From positions 1 through 64,000 of the forward strand of contig NZ_JABBAL010000015.1 in the NCBI RefSeq assembly GCF_018607995.1: a stretch of 64,000 nt of DNA. The letters are read 5' to 3'. The notes under the pieces were generated by a model. It saw only the letters and a program-made list of their open reading frames with translations. It was not told the origin of the DNA and made no database searches. This document shows positions 17,871-27,415 of this stretch, piece by piece. This stretch comes from Planktotalea sp. (GTDB taxonomy: Bacteria; Pseudomonadota; Alphaproteobacteria; Rhodobacterales; Rhodobacteraceae). Position 1 is the first letter of the stretch; each line of letters opens with the position of its first letter. Position numbers and translations under genes: made by a program.

Positions 17871-18915
17871 TTAATTAGGTGAGTAAATATTGCCGAACCA
17901 CTTTCTGAGCAGGTCGTCGTAGGTTCCATCCACGCGGAATTTCAACAGAACCTGATCGATCTCTTCTTTCAGCAGGCTGCCGCTGCTTAGAACAATTCCG
18001 TAATTCTTAGGACGATACGTGCGCTCTATTACGCGGGCTTTGCCTTGGCGTTGTACTGTTGTTAGTAGGCAAGGATGGGCCCGTCGAAGAAGACGGCGTC
18101 AGCTACACCAGCCTCAAACGCTTTGAACATTTCGTAGGGTGAGGCATAATCGGCAAACACCAACCCATTTGCAGTGAGGAACGCAGCACTTGTTGAGTTC
18201 GTCACATTCGCGACGCGGCGATTTTCTAAATCACGCAGGTTTTGTACATTGGAGCTAAGCACGTTTACGGTGATCGTAGCGGTGCTGGAGGCGACAAAAA
18301 TCGACACGATAAACAAGCTTGACAGGACCAACAGCACCGCGAGCATGCCCCCGAACGTTGAGCACGGCACGCGTTCCTCAAATTCCCCGTTAACGACCGA
18401 TTGAGCGCCTACTAGAATGAGGGAAACAACGCTTCGCGCGCGGGTTCGTCGAAATAGGTTTGTACGCGACGCTCAAAAAACCACAAGGCCAAGCCGTTTA
18501 TAACGATGAGCGCAATATCCCAAGTGAATAAAGCAGCAAAGGTGCTGGCCCCCGATCCTTCGTTTGGGATCATAATTTTGATACCGCTGCCGAAAATGGG
18601 TTGGGTGAAATCCATCTCGCGTTCGCGCTCTGTCGTGATGGAAATATTAGCAATCGCCCCATCCACATCACCTGTTTTGACCTTGGTGAGAATTTGGCCG
18701 AACAAATCTTGCGGTTCAACCACAATGTCGCGTCCGATATCCTCCCCGATTGCGCGCATCAGGTCTATGCTGAACCCGCGCAATTCAGGTGTATCCGCGA
18801 AAGGAGGGCGGTGTACAGTTGCGAAGACCAACGGGTCATCCGATTACGCCGCTACTGACACAGCCAAAGAGAGAAGCGTCAAAAAGGTCAGAGCAATGCG
18901 TTTCAAATATGCCAT
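17871..18915 (-). pseudogene. Ionotropic-glutamate-receptor-like solute-binding/channel protein, degraded
   Basis: Intact relatives have a signal peptide, a bilobed SBP_bac_3 ligand domain, and inserted pore helices, like prokaryotic glutamate receptor channels. From ATG 18915 a signal peptide ends in VSVAA and is followed at once by TAA (18844-18846). The ligand lobe follows (FATVHRPPF, FSIDLMRAIGEDIG, then MDFTQPIFGSGI). At the pore entry the family has SFWWALN; here it is TTC TAG TAG GCG CTC AAT, so both Trp codons are amber stops. A one-base loss follows, then FEERVP and a transmembrane segment SLFIVSIFVASSTATITV. A further frameshift near 18060 precedes QGKARVIERTY and the natural end IYSPN. 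At least five lesions are visible. Confidence 0.85.
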
Positions 18916-19030
18916 TGGTGCAGGGTCCGTCGTAGTGTGAGAGCTCGCGCGAGACTGATAGGTTTAGACCCCATTCATCAACCAACCGCGATGCTTGACG
19001 CAAGGAAGTGCAGCAGATACGCCCTAACTA

Positions 19031-19381
19031 ATGTCTGATAAGCCCAAAAAACCCCGCAAAAAGCAACAAGTCTTCACGCTTTTGGTGCAAGCTGGTCGCT
19101 CTAGCGGTGACGGTTTTCCCGAAGGTTCAAGCGGGGCGGCCCTAATGATTTACGCCTCCGGTGTTGATGAAGCGGAAGCCGTGCGCGAGACCGTCGCCAT
19201 CTTAAAGCAGGCGGATGTCGCGCCTTTGGATGTCACCGGATACGGCACGCTCGACGAACGCATGGCCGAAGGGCACGACATTTCTGATGATGAACGCGCA
19301 TTGATACAGCGCGCGCTTGATGAGAATTCCGTTATCATCGCTCAGATGACGCCTTTGTTTGACGATAAGCCTGCGCATTAA
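19031..19381 (+). CDS. Hypothetical protein (roseobacter type)
   Basis: A 116-residue soluble protein with no domain I recognise. It begins with a basic segment (SDKPKKPRKKQQ), then TLLVQAGRSSGDGFPEGSSGAALMIYASGVDEAEAVRETVAILKQADVAPLDVTGYGTLDERMAEGHDIS, a pattern of alternating strands and helices with a negatively charged C-terminal half. The composition, codon use and lack of lesions indicate a real gene. It stands alone between two degraded genes, with its 3' end touching the end of the broken Hint gene (four-base overlap). The function is unknown. Confidence 0.7.
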   Translation: MSDKPKKPRKKQQVFTLLVQAGRSSGDGFPEGSSGAALMIYASGVDEAEAVRETVAILKQADVAPLDVTGYGTLDERMAEGHDISDDERALIQRALDENSVIIAQMTPLFDDKPAH

Positions 19382-20437
19382 GCGGCGCGCATTGCAGCTA
19401 GTGTAATGGCCTCATAGGGGCGCAAGATCTGGGTTGCAGACGCTGTGTGCTCTGGCAAAAAATTGTGCGGCAAAGTGGACAAAGATGTGCGTTGAAAGAT
19501 ATCTTTGCGTCTGCGCAGACGTCCAATGAACAGGATTTCCAAACAGAGCTCACTTGCGATAAACTCCTCGTTTTCAGAGAACAAAAGCTGAAAATATGTC
19601 ATTGTGCCAGTTGCAGGCTGTGCAATAGCTGGCGGTGCCATTGATCAGGTGTTACGCGGGGATAAGGACTTCGTCGCAGCCGAATGTGTATTCGGCATTA
19701 GAGCCACCAAAGATCAAACGCTGGGCGCCCGCCATGACCAAATCGGATTGCAATACGAAGTAAGGCGCGCGTAGACGCACAGGCGCGAAGCTGCCAAAGG
19801 CTGGCGTGGTGTTCTTGAACACACCCAACACAGGAACAATGTCGCCGCCGGTGCTGATCGCTGTATCCCCGGGCTTCATCATACCAATCTTGCGATAGCA
19901 TAGAGGTTTTAGAACTGGCGTGTGGTAATCTAGGGTTGACGAGGGAGCAACATGAATTGGACCTTGATGAAAGCCGATATAGGGTAGGTTTTGCGCCACC
20001 TCTGCACTGCGCGTTTCCGCAAGTGCCTCAAGAATAAGCGCGCCAGGCATTGGGATGCATCCGGCTAAATCGTGGGTGAACAACGCGTCATCGTCGGGAT
20101 ATTTAATGGATAGAAAGCCGTCACCGGACGTCGAATTCCAATTCAGGGTTAGGCGGAAACTATCCGTACGTGATTGCAACGTGTGAGAGATCAGCGCGTG
20201 AAACACTGACGCGCCCGAGCTGATCAAAATGGAAAATTCCTCGTCCGGAATTGATTGAATTCGTAGCAAGGAAGGTTCGGGATGCAGGCTCGCAACTTCC
20301 AAAAGCGTGGCGGCACGCCGATTAGACGGCAAGGGTGCCTCAAGCACTAGAGCCGCTGTTTCAATCATGATTTCTGGAGTGATCGATGCATGTGCAGCCG
20401 CTGTGTCGCGTCCACCCCTATAGGCAAGCCATCCCAT
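19378..20437 (-). pseudogene. Hint-domain (Hedgehog/intein-type) protein, broken
   Basis: Roseobacters encode proteins of about 340 residues that end in a Hint_2 domain, related to the self-splicing Hedgehog/intein fold. From ATG 20437 the frame MGWLAYRGG... runs to SDLVMAGAQRLIFGGSNAEYTFGCDEVLIPA and stops at TAA (19652-19654). The expected continuation HLINGTA follows directly, and after a further frame change TYFQLLFSENEEF, ILFIGRLRRR, LPEHTASATQILRPYEAITLAAM lies in the frame 19378-19641. The last part is the natural C-terminus of the family. So a nonsense change and a frameshift lie within about 20 bases near 19635-19654. It lies just after a broken choice-of-anchor L gene, a usual partner domain. 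Confidence 0.8.
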
Positions 20438-20467
20438 TACGCGACACGCCCCAACAGAAGATCCGCT

Positions 20468-21062
20468 TTATGTTTGCGCAACATCTGCGGCGCCGATCTT
20501 GATCGAATTTGTGCCTGCGTTAATTGGTGTTACTGATGAAAAGGTTGCTGTTATCGCTGGCGTTTAAGTTGCTGGGATCAGCGTCCCCATCGCCAACTGT
20601 CAGGTTGACTTGGGCTCCGTTGATCCAAACGCCGATCATATCTTGATAAAGCGGATTCATATATTCTGGGTACTCTTCGGATGCGAAAACGAACTGCATC
20701 GTCATGAAACCAGCAGTTGGCGAGGTAAAATCCACCTCAAGAAAAGACGCGTCATAGGTATTTGCACCTGCAGCTGCGTTGAAATCTGAATCGTTGTTAA
20801 CGCCAGAGGTGTTCGTCGAGCGGTTTGGATCGCCATTGCTTTGTGTGAAACGGTCCGTGCGACCTATGGATAGGATAACTCCTGTGTCACCTGGTGTTGC
20901 ATCAGGGGATAAGGCGTCGCCGTTCGAATATATCGCCGAACTGTTATTGTCGCCTGAATAGCTCGCGCCTGTGACGGTCACACCGCTGCCAAAGATGGCA
21001 TTCGCCATCGCCAACACGGATGCGCTTGTGTTGTAACCTAGCTCTGCGCCGGTTGCTGGCAT
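20468..21062 (-). pseudogene. Choice-of-anchor L domain protein, C-terminally deleted
   Basis: The frame from ATG 21062 reads PATGAELGYNTSASVLAMANAIFG, then GDTGVILSIGRTDRFTQSNGDPNRS and FVFASEEYPEYMNPLYQDMIGVW, the strongly conserved choice-of-anchor L pattern found in secreted or surface proteins. It runs to NLFISNTN and stops at TAA in 20520-20522. Relatives continue with NTEMDGFTVTL... and then INAG..SIKIGIADV. A matching scrap INAGTNSIKIGAADV appears directly afterwards in another frame, ending at 20468. I therefore infer a deletion of roughly 25 codons with loss of frame. The family usually carries further repeats or a Hint domain, which here is the neighbouring broken gene. Confidence 0.7.
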
Positions 21063-21352
21063 GCCTCAATACCTTTCGTATTGAGACAGTTCAAACTGCT
21101 CTACGCCCGCATTTTTGCGGATCATTTTTGGGTGGCCACGTTGGAACTGTACTGCTGTTTGCCCTGCCTCGGGTCAATTTATTAACGAAACGCTAAAATG
21201 GACCGCTGGCACACAGGAACAGTGTTATCGGCAATTTGTGGGTGTATGCGGGTGAGGCGTCCCTTTTTGGTCACAATTATTTCAACCAATTGCATCACTT
21301 AGCGCGGGGCGGTAGCAAGGTTCCAACCACGCTCGCCCCATAGGAAATGCTT
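21063..21352. other. Intergenic region before dapE
   Basis: About 290 bases between the start of the broken anchor-L gene and dapE. It must hold the dapE promoter. I see no open frame, tRNA or hairpin with a T-run. Candidate Shine-Dalgarno AGGA at 21342-21345 belongs to dapE. Confidence 0.4.
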
Positions 21353-22498
21353 ATGCAACCCATCGATCCCGTCAAACTTACTGCCGATCTTATCCGTTGC
21401 CCGTCTGTGACGCCGGAAGAAGGCGGTGCTTTGATTCTTCTGCAAAAGTTGTTGGATGATGCAGGTTTTGAGTGTTCGCGCGTCGATCGTGCTGGTATTT
21501 CCAACCTGTTTGCGCGTTGGGGGAGTAAGGGCGCGGCGAAGACCTTCGGCTTTAATGGACACACTGACGTTGTGCCGATTGGCGATCAAACAGCATGGAC
21601 GCACGGGCCGTTCAGTGCGGATATCGTCGATGGCATAATGTATGGGCGAGGCACGACCGATATGAAGTCTGGCGTTGCTGCTTTTGCAGCTGCTGCGATT
21701 GATTTCGTCGCAACGACACCACCAGACGGCGCGGTGATCTTGACGATTACCGGCGATGAAGAGGGCGATGCGCTCGATGGTACGACCGCCCTGCTCGACT
21801 ATATGGAGCGTGAAAACGAACGGATGAGCGTGTGTTTGGTTGGGGAGCCAACCTGCCCGAACGAGATGGGCGAAATGATGAAAATCGGCCGTCGTGGTTC
21901 GCTGACGTGCTGGTTTGAGGTCACGGGAAAACAAGGCCATTCCGCCTATCCACACCGCGCCAAAAACCCTTTGCCTGCACTTGCACGCCTAATGGATCGT
22001 CTTGCCAGCCATGAGCTGGATCAAGGTACAGATCACTTTGATGCTTCCACCCTCGCGGTTGTCACGATCGACACGGGCAACCCTGCGACCAATGTGATCC
22101 CCGCTAATTGCCGCGCCACTGTGAACATCCGTTTCAACGACCTTCACTCCGGCGCAAGCCTGTCCGAGTGGCTTCAAGCCGCAGCGGACAATGTCGCATC
22201 CGAGTTCGACACGCCTGTCACCCTCAAAATCAAAATCAGCGGTGAAAGCTTTATCACGCCACCCGGCCCACTTTCCGATCTCATCGCCAAATCCGTCGAA
22301 GCAGAGACAGGTGTAACCCCCGAAATGTCCACCACAGGCGGCACATCTGATGCACGCTTCGTAAAAAACCATTGCCCTGTTGTGGAGTTCGGCCTCGTTG
22401 GTAAAACCATGCATCAAGTTGATGAAAACGTCCCAATCGAGCAAATCGCGCAGCTCAAAAGTATCTACGAACGCATTCTGAAAGACTACTTCGCATGA
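21353..22498 (+). CDS. dapE: Succinyl-diaminopimelate desuccinylase
   Basis: DapE hydrolyses N-succinyl-LL-diaminopimelate to succinate and LL-DAP, completing the succinylase branch begun by DapD. The 381-residue zinc peptidase of family M20 has GHTDVVP (zinc His), [10 protein letters not shown] (bridging Asp), TGDEEGDA (catalytic Glu) and the C-terminal TGGTSDARF plus [14 protein letters not shown] with the last zinc His. The dimerisation domain, starting at [10 protein letters not shown], is intact. ATG 21353 with AGGA seven bases upstream is preferred over ATG 21347. The stop overlaps the next gene (ATGA), starting a run of three coupled genes. Confidence 0.95.
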   Translation: MQPIDPVKLTADLIRCPSVTPEEGGALILLQKLLDDAGFECSRVDRAGISNLFARWGSKGAAKTFGFNGHTDVVPIGDQTAWTHGPFSADIVDGIMYGRGTTDMKSGVAAFAAAAIDFVATTPPDGAVILTITGDEEGDALDGTTALLDYMERENERMSVCLVGEPTCPNEMGEMMKIGRRGSLTCWFEVTGKQGHSAYPHRAKNPLPALARLMDRLASHELDQGTDHFDASTLAVVTIDTGNPATNVIPANCRATVNIRFNDLHSGASLSEWLQAAADNVASEFDTPVTLKIKISGESFITPPGPLSDLIAKSVEAETGVTPEMSTTGGTSDARFVKNHCPVVEFGLVGKTMHQVDENVPIEQIAQLKSIYERILKDYFA

Positions 22499-22908
22499 GT
22501 GTCGTCCAGACGATTGACATTGCGACGTGTCAGCTTATCCGTAAAATTGTCTTCACTGATGAACAAGGTGTGAGCACCGAAGATGAAGTCGATGGGATGG
22601 ACGAAAGCTCTTTCCATTTCCTGTCCTATGTGGAAGGAAAACCCGTAGGCACAGCGCGCGTGTCTATCAAAGATGGCTCTGCCAAAATTGGCCGCGTTTG
22701 CGTGCTGAAAGAGGTGCGTGGGACCTATCAAGGCCAAGCCTTGATCCAAGCCTGCCTCGACTGGGCGCGCGCCGAAAACCATCCGCGCGCAGTTCTTGGC
22801 GCACAGCTTAATGCGCTTGGGTTCTACGAAGGGTTCGGTTTCAAAGCCTACGGCGAGGTGTTCAACGACGCAGGCATCGATCACCGTATGATGGAGCTCT
22901 CTCTATGA
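22495..22908 (+). CDS. GNAT-family N-acetyltransferase (ElaA/YjcF-like)
   Basis: A 137-residue acetyltransferase. [16 protein letters not shown] at the start is the typical N-terminus of the ElaA-type branch, followed by [41 protein letters not shown], which includes the acetyl-CoA pyrophosphate loop (RGTYQGQA), and [32 protein letters not shown]. The substrate is unknown. It is sandwiched with four-base overlaps between dapE and the DUF2064 gene. Confidence 0.85.
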   Translation: MSVVQTIDIATCQLIRKIVFTDEQGVSTEDEVDGMDESSFHFLSYVEGKPVGTARVSIKDGSAKIGRVCVLKEVRGTYQGQALIQACLDWARAENHPRAVLGAQLNALGFYEGFGFKAYGEVFNDAGIDHRMMELSL

Positions 22909-23483
22909 GGTCCAAGCTGGTCATTATGGTGAAAGAGCCCCATCCCGGTCGTGTGAAAACGCGCCTGGGTCGCGACATCGGCCTCACCGTTTCCGCATGG
23001 TGGTTTCGTCATCAGATTGGCGCTTTGTTGCGCCGGATCGAAGACCCCCGCTGGGACACAATCCTCGCCGTCGCCCCTGATGTTGAGGGCCTCACCAGCC
23101 GCATTTGGCCCGCCCATCTCCCCCGTGTCGCGCAAGGTCGAGGTGATCTTGGCTACCGCATGTCGCGTCTCCTGCGAGGTCTCCCCGCTGGCCCCGTCTG
23201 CATCATTGGTGCCGATATTCCCGACATCACCCGCCCTCACATCGCGAAAGCTTTCAAAGTGTTGGGCAATCACGAAGCAGTCTTCGGTCCTGCGCCAGAT
23301 GGCGGCTATTGGCTCATTGGGATGAAGCGCGCCCGTCCCCCACACCGCGATATTCTCACCAACGTGTGCTGGTCTTCCGAGCACGCGCTAACAGACAGCG
23401 CGCGCTCTTTGGGGGATGTTAATATCGCTCATGTTGCGACCTTGCGGGACGTTGATACAGTGGATGATCTGAAACTTCTGTAG
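22905..23483 (+). CDS. DUF2064 / TIGR04282 glycosyltransferase-like protein
   Basis: A 192-residue protein of the nucleotide-sugar transferase-like family DUF2064, whose members include arsenosugar-biosynthesis enzymes and CofC-like guanylyltransferases. Conserved elements are MVKEPHPGRVKTRLG at the start (nucleotide loop), GPVCIIGADIPDITRPHIAKAF in the middle, with the GADIP signature carrying the metal-binding Asp, and GPAPDGGYWLIG near residue 125. It overlaps the GNAT stop by four bases. The real substrate is not known. In relatives the family accompanies a SAM-dependent enzyme, which is not present here. Confidence 0.8.
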   Translation: MRSKLVIMVKEPHPGRVKTRLGRDIGLTVSAWWFRHQIGALLRRIEDPRWDTILAVAPDVEGLTSRIWPAHLPRVAQGRGDLGYRMSRLLRGLPAGPVCIIGADIPDITRPHIAKAFKVLGNHEAVFGPAPDGGYWLIGMKRARPPHRDILTNVCWSSEHALTDSARSLGDVNIAHVATLRDVDTVDDLKLL

Positions 23484-23513
23484 CTCTCCGCTCACCCGTG
23501 TTAAAGCGCGCGT

Positions 23514-25775
23514 ATGAGCAAATTACCCAACAAAGCCGCGATCCTGCAGTGGATCACTGACAACCCAACCCAAACCGCCAAACGCGATATCGCGAAGGCA
23601 TTTGGCATCAAAGGGGCCAAGCGGATTGATCTCAAGCGTATCCTGAAAGAGCTTGAAGCAGAAGGGCATCTCACCAAACGTAAAAAGACGGTTCGCGATC
23701 CTGATAGCTTGCCGCCTGTTTCTGTCTTGCAGGTTATCGGCCCTGACAGCGACGGCGATCTCAAGGCCAAAGCGATGGAGTGGGAGGGTAAAGGCGCAGA
23801 ACCTGAAATACTGATCATCCCCAAACAAGGCGACAAAGCGTTGGGCGCGGGTGATCGCATCTTGGCGCGCGTGACCAAGATCAAAGGCGCAGGAAACCTT
23901 TATGAAGCTCGTCTTATTCGTCATATCGGAGCTAATCCTGAACGTATCCTAGGTGTCTTCCGCCAAGGCCATGAAGGCGGGCGCATCCTGCCTATCGACA
24001 AAGGAGCTTCCAAAGAATGGGAAGTGCCCGCAGGCGCTGCTGGCGGTGCGAAAGATGGCGAATTCGTAGAAGCGGAACTCATTGGCACAAAGGCCCGCAT
24101 GGGCCTACCGCGTGTTCAGGTGGTCGCGCGTCTTGGGGATCCAACAGCGCCTAAAGCCGTTTCCCTGATAGCGATCCATCAGCACGGAATCCCCGATCAT
24201 TTCCCTGATGAAGTGATCGCAGAAGCAGACGCGAAAAACCCCGCTGGCCTAGAATGCCGCAAGGATCTACGCGATTTCCCACTCGTCACAATCGACCCTT
24301 CCGATGCGCGCGATCACGATGATGCGTGCTATGCCGAACCCGATACGGGCCCTGCCAATAACGGTGGTCACATCCTTTGGGTAGCGATTGCGGATGTTGC
24401 ACATTACGTGACGCCGGGGTCCGAATTGGACGTAGAGGCGCGCAATCGCGGCAACTCCAGCTACTTCCCGGATCGCGTTGTGCCTATGCTGCCGGATCGC
24501 TTGTCTGGTGATCTTTGCTCGCTCCACGAGGGCGTGTCGCGGGCCTGTATCGCGGTACGCATTGTCATTGATGCTGATGGCCAGAAGCTATCCCATGAAT
24601 TTTTGCGTGGCCTGATGAAGTCTCATGCCTCACTGAATTATACCGAGGTTCAGCAGGCAATGGACGGAAATCCCAATCAGAAGACAGCGCCGTTTGTCAG
24701 CCCAGTTCTGCGCCCACTCTACGCCGCTTACGGTGCTTTGAAAAAGGCGCGGGCGCTGCGTCAGCCGCTGGAACTGGATTTGCCAGAGCGTAAGATCATT
24801 TTGGACGACGAAGGCAAAGTCACGTCCGTTGCCTTTGCAGAGCGCTTTGATGCGCATCGCCTGATCGAAGAATTCATGGTGCTGGCCAATGTCTGCGCAG
24901 CGGAAACTTTGATCGAAAAGAAGCAGCCGCTTTTGTTTCGCGTGCATGAAGAACCCTCGCAAGAGAAATTAAATGCTTTGCGCGAAATAGCGCAAAGCGC
25001 GGGTTTGAACATGGCGAAGGGGCAGGTCTTGCAGACCAAGCACCTCAACCAGCTTTTGCGCCAAGCAGCCGATACGGACGAGGTAGAGCTGATCAATATA
25101 TCGACCCTGCGCTCCATGACGCAAGCGTATTATTCCCCTGAAAATTTTGGTCACTTCGGCCTCGCGCTACGCAAATACGGGCATTTCACCTCACCCATTC
25201 GTCGCTATGCGGACCTGATTGTGCACCGTGCTTTGGTCACTGCACATGGTTGGGGCAAGGATGGCCTGACGCAAAACGATGCGGATGGTCTGAAAGAAGC
25301 GGGCGAACATATTTCCCAAACCGAACGTCGCTCTATGATGGCGGAACGTGACACGACGGACCGCTATCTGGCCGCGTTCTTAAGCGAATATGTTGGCGAA
25401 GAATTGGGTGGGCGCATTAGCGGTGTCGTCAAATTTGGTGTCTTTGTGAAACTTGACGCGACGGGGGCCGATGGGCTTGTGCCTGTCCGCTCTTTGGGGC
25501 GCGAGTTCTTTCATTTTGATGCAGATAGCTCCACCCTTATGGGATCCGATTCAGGCTTTGTGATCGGGCTAGGGCAACGTGTCACGGTCAAGCTGGCTTC
25601 AACCACACCGCAAACGGGTGGGGTCGAGTTGGAGATGCTGACGATTGACGGTCAAGCCCTGCCCAAAGGTGGCGGTGGCGGTCATCGTGGTCGCGGCAAA
25701 CCCGTCCGGCGCAAAGAGAAAACCTCCAAACTCAAGACGGATAAGGTGAAGCGCAAGGTTAAGCGGCAACGCTAA
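23514..25775 (+). CDS. rnr: Ribonuclease R
   Basis: RNase R is a 3'-5' exoribonuclease of the RNB family that degrades structured RNA. The 753-residue protein starts with a winged-helix segment (NKAAILQWITDNPTQTAKRDIAKAFGIKG), followed by cold-shock-type RNA-binding domains, the RNB catalytic domain with DPSDARDHDDACYAE near residue 263 carrying the metal-binding aspartates, and SPIRRYADLIVHRAL near 560. An S1 domain follows from about 630 (GRISGVVKFGVFVKLDATGADGLVPV) and a basic Lys/Arg-rich tail ends the protein. All are intact. The gene starts 30 bases after the DUF2064 gene. Confidence 0.95.
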   Translation: MSKLPNKAAILQWITDNPTQTAKRDIAKAFGIKGAKRIDLKRILKELEAEGHLTKRKKTVRDPDSLPPVSVLQVIGPDSDGDLKAKAMEWEGKGAEPEILIIPKQGDKALGAGDRILARVTKIKGAGNLYEARLIRHIGANPERILGVFRQGHEGGRILPIDKGASKEWEVPAGAAGGAKDGEFVEAELIGTKARMGLPRVQVVARLGDPTAPKAVSLIAIHQHGIPDHFPDEVIAEADAKNPAGLECRKDLRDFPLVTIDPSDARDHDDACYAEPDTGPANNGGHILWVAIADVAHYVTPGSELDVEARNRGNSSYFPDRVVPMLPDRLSGDLCSLHEGVSRACIAVRIVIDADGQKLSHEFLRGLMKSHASLNYTEVQQAMDGNPNQKTAPFVSPVLRPLYAAYGALKKARALRQPLELDLPERKIILDDEGKVTSVAFAERFDAHRLIEEFMVLANVCAAETLIEKKQPLLFRVHEEPSQEKLNALREIAQSAGLNMAKGQVLQTKHLNQLLRQAADTDEVELINISTLRSMTQAYYSPENFGHFGLALRKYGHFTSPIRRYADLIVHRALVTAHGWGKDGLTQNDADGLKEAGEHISQTERRSMMAERDTTDRYLAAFLSEYVGEELGGRISGVVKFGVFVKLDATGADGLVPVRSLGREFFHFDADSSTLMGSDSGFVIGLGQRVTVKLASTTPQTGGVELEMLTIDGQALPKGGGGGHRGRGKPVRRKEKTSKLKTDKVKRKVKRQR

Positions 25776-26021
25776 GTTTGACCGGTTGCGCGCTCGGATA
25801 GATCGCGGCGCTTACATGGACGACATAGGCGGGTAATCTGTCCAAGTTGCGCAAAAGGCTGCGTGCTGCGGTTTCGACGGGCAGATTTTGCGAGAATTCA
25901 TCGAACGTATCCGCAATGATCCCTTTGCGTCGGCAAATACCCGCACTCCGTTCTCCTGATTTCTTCCGTATTGGAAACAATCGCGCTACTCTGAAGGGAA
26001 GTGGATTGAAAAGGTAAACCT
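25776..26021. other. Gap between rnr and the lytic transglycosylase gene
   Basis: About 245 bases. A short minus-strand frame here (down to 25759) is probably a shadow or a fragment; its predicted peptide (ending AIYPSAQPVKLSVAA) has no recognised relative. I see no terminator with a clear T-run. Confidence 0.3.
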
Positions 26022-27365
26022 ATGCGCGTTCAGCTCTTTGTATTCTGTGTGATGACGTCCTTTTCTGGCTTGGCTGTAGCGGAGAGCGTTGAGACCTCTA
26101 TGCGCCCCGAAAGCCGCCCGAACGCGGATGCAGTGACGGCAGTGCAAACGGCCAAGCTTATCTCCAAGATCCGCCCCAACGCGCGCCCGAGCGTGAATAA
26201 GAAAGAGCGCGCCGTGACGCCTGAAGCCATTCTTGCTGCCACGTCAAATGTGGGTTTCAAGCGTTGGACATCAGGTTTTCGAAGACGCACGTTAAGTGCC
26301 GGGATAAGCCCTGCGGCCTTTGATCGGTCCTTCCGTGATGTCGCTTACCTGCCCAAAGTGATCGAACGGGACCGAAATCAATCTGAATTCACTAAAACGA
26401 TTTGGGACTACCTTGATAGCGCAGCCTCAGACAAACGCATCGCAAATGGCAAAGCCGCACTTGAGGCACACCGTGCCAAGCTTGACGCGATTGAGGCGAA
26501 ATATGGTGTGGAGAAAGAGGTTGTTGTTGCGGTTTGGGGTCTAGAGAGTGCCTACGGTGAATTTCGCGGTGACACGCCCATCGTCTCTGCGCTGGCGACC
26601 TTGTCATATGACGGACGTCGCGGGCGCTTCTTTGAAAGCCAATTAGTTGCCGCGCTGAAAATCCTTCAATCGGGTGATATAACGCCGGAAAACATGACAG
26701 GCAGCTGGGCGGGTGCGATGGGACACACGCAGTTTATTCCAACTTCTTATCTCGATTACGCGGTTGATTTCACAGGCGACGGGCGGCGCGATATTTGGGC
26801 GGATGATCCATCAGATGCATTGGCATCAACGGCTGCATACCTGAGCAAATTTGGTTGGCAAACTGGGCAACCTTGGGGTGTTGAGGTCACGTTGCCCAAC
26901 AAGTTCAACTATGATCTGGCGAACCGTAAGATTAAACGTGCGCCGGCTGATTGGGCCGCTTTGGGCGTGCTTGGCGTCGATGGAAAGCCTGTGCCTGATC
27001 ATGGTGCTGGTGCAATCCTGTTGCCTGCAGGCGCGCGTGGGGCTGTGTTTATTGTGTTTGATAATTTCAAAGTGATCGAGCAGTATAATGCAGCTGATGC
27101 GTATGTGATAGGTGTTGGCCATTTGAGTGATCGCATTCGTGGCGCGGAACCGATCAAAGCGGAGTGGCCGCGAGAAGACCGCGCTTTGACGTTTAAAGAG
27201 CGGCAAAAGATGCAGCGGCTGCTCACGGCGGCGGGATTTAACACCAAAGGTGTCGATGGCAAGATTGGCCCGGATTCGGTTGCTGCGGTCAAAGGGTTTC
27301 AACGATCCGTGGGGATGATCCCCGACGGTTATGCGTCGCTAAACCTGCTTGAACGTTTGGAATGA
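26022..27365 (+). CDS. Lytic murein transglycosylase (MltB-like) with peptidoglycan-binding domain
   Basis: A 447-residue exported muramidase that cleaves the glycan strand of peptidoglycan to anhydro-muropeptides. A signal peptide covers residues 1-21 (VFCVMTSFSGLAVA). The catalytic domain holds WGLESAYGEFRGD around residue 170 with the catalytic Glu, followed by SYDGRRGRFFESQLVAALKIL and GSWAGAMGHTQFIPTSYLDYAVDFTGDGRRDIW, the hallmark of the MltB/SltB type (TIGR02283). The C-terminal 60 residues (MQRLLTAAGFNTKGVDGKIGPDSVAAVKGFQRS) form a peptidoglycan_binding_1 domain. All key residues are present. Confidence 0.93.
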   Translation: MRVQLFVFCVMTSFSGLAVAESVETSMRPESRPNADAVTAVQTAKLISKIRPNARPSVNKKERAVTPEAILAATSNVGFKRWTSGFRRRTLSAGISPAAFDRSFRDVAYLPKVIERDRNQSEFTKTIWDYLDSAASDKRIANGKAALEAHRAKLDAIEAKYGVEKEVVVAVWGLESAYGEFRGDTPIVSALATLSYDGRRGRFFESQLVAALKILQSGDITPENMTGSWAGAMGHTQFIPTSYLDYAVDFTGDGRRDIWADDPSDALASTAAYLSKFGWQTGQPWGVEVTLPNKFNYDLANRKIKRAPADWAALGVLGVDGKPVPDHGAGAILLPAGARGAVFIVFDNFKVIEQYNAADAYVIGVGHLSDRIRGAEPIKAEWPREDRALTFKERQKMQRLLTAAGFNTKGVDGKIGPDSVAAVKGFQRSVGMIPDGYASLNLLERLE

Positions 27366-27415
27366 ATGTAAGAGCTGATGCTTCCGGCGGGAATATTTTA
27401 AGAGATAGGATGCAA

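Noticed and set aside
25776-26021. A small minus-strand gene after rnr
   Set aside because: The predicted peptide has no recognised relative, its start is weak, and it overlaps the rnr end; it may be a fragment, but I cannot support it as a gene.
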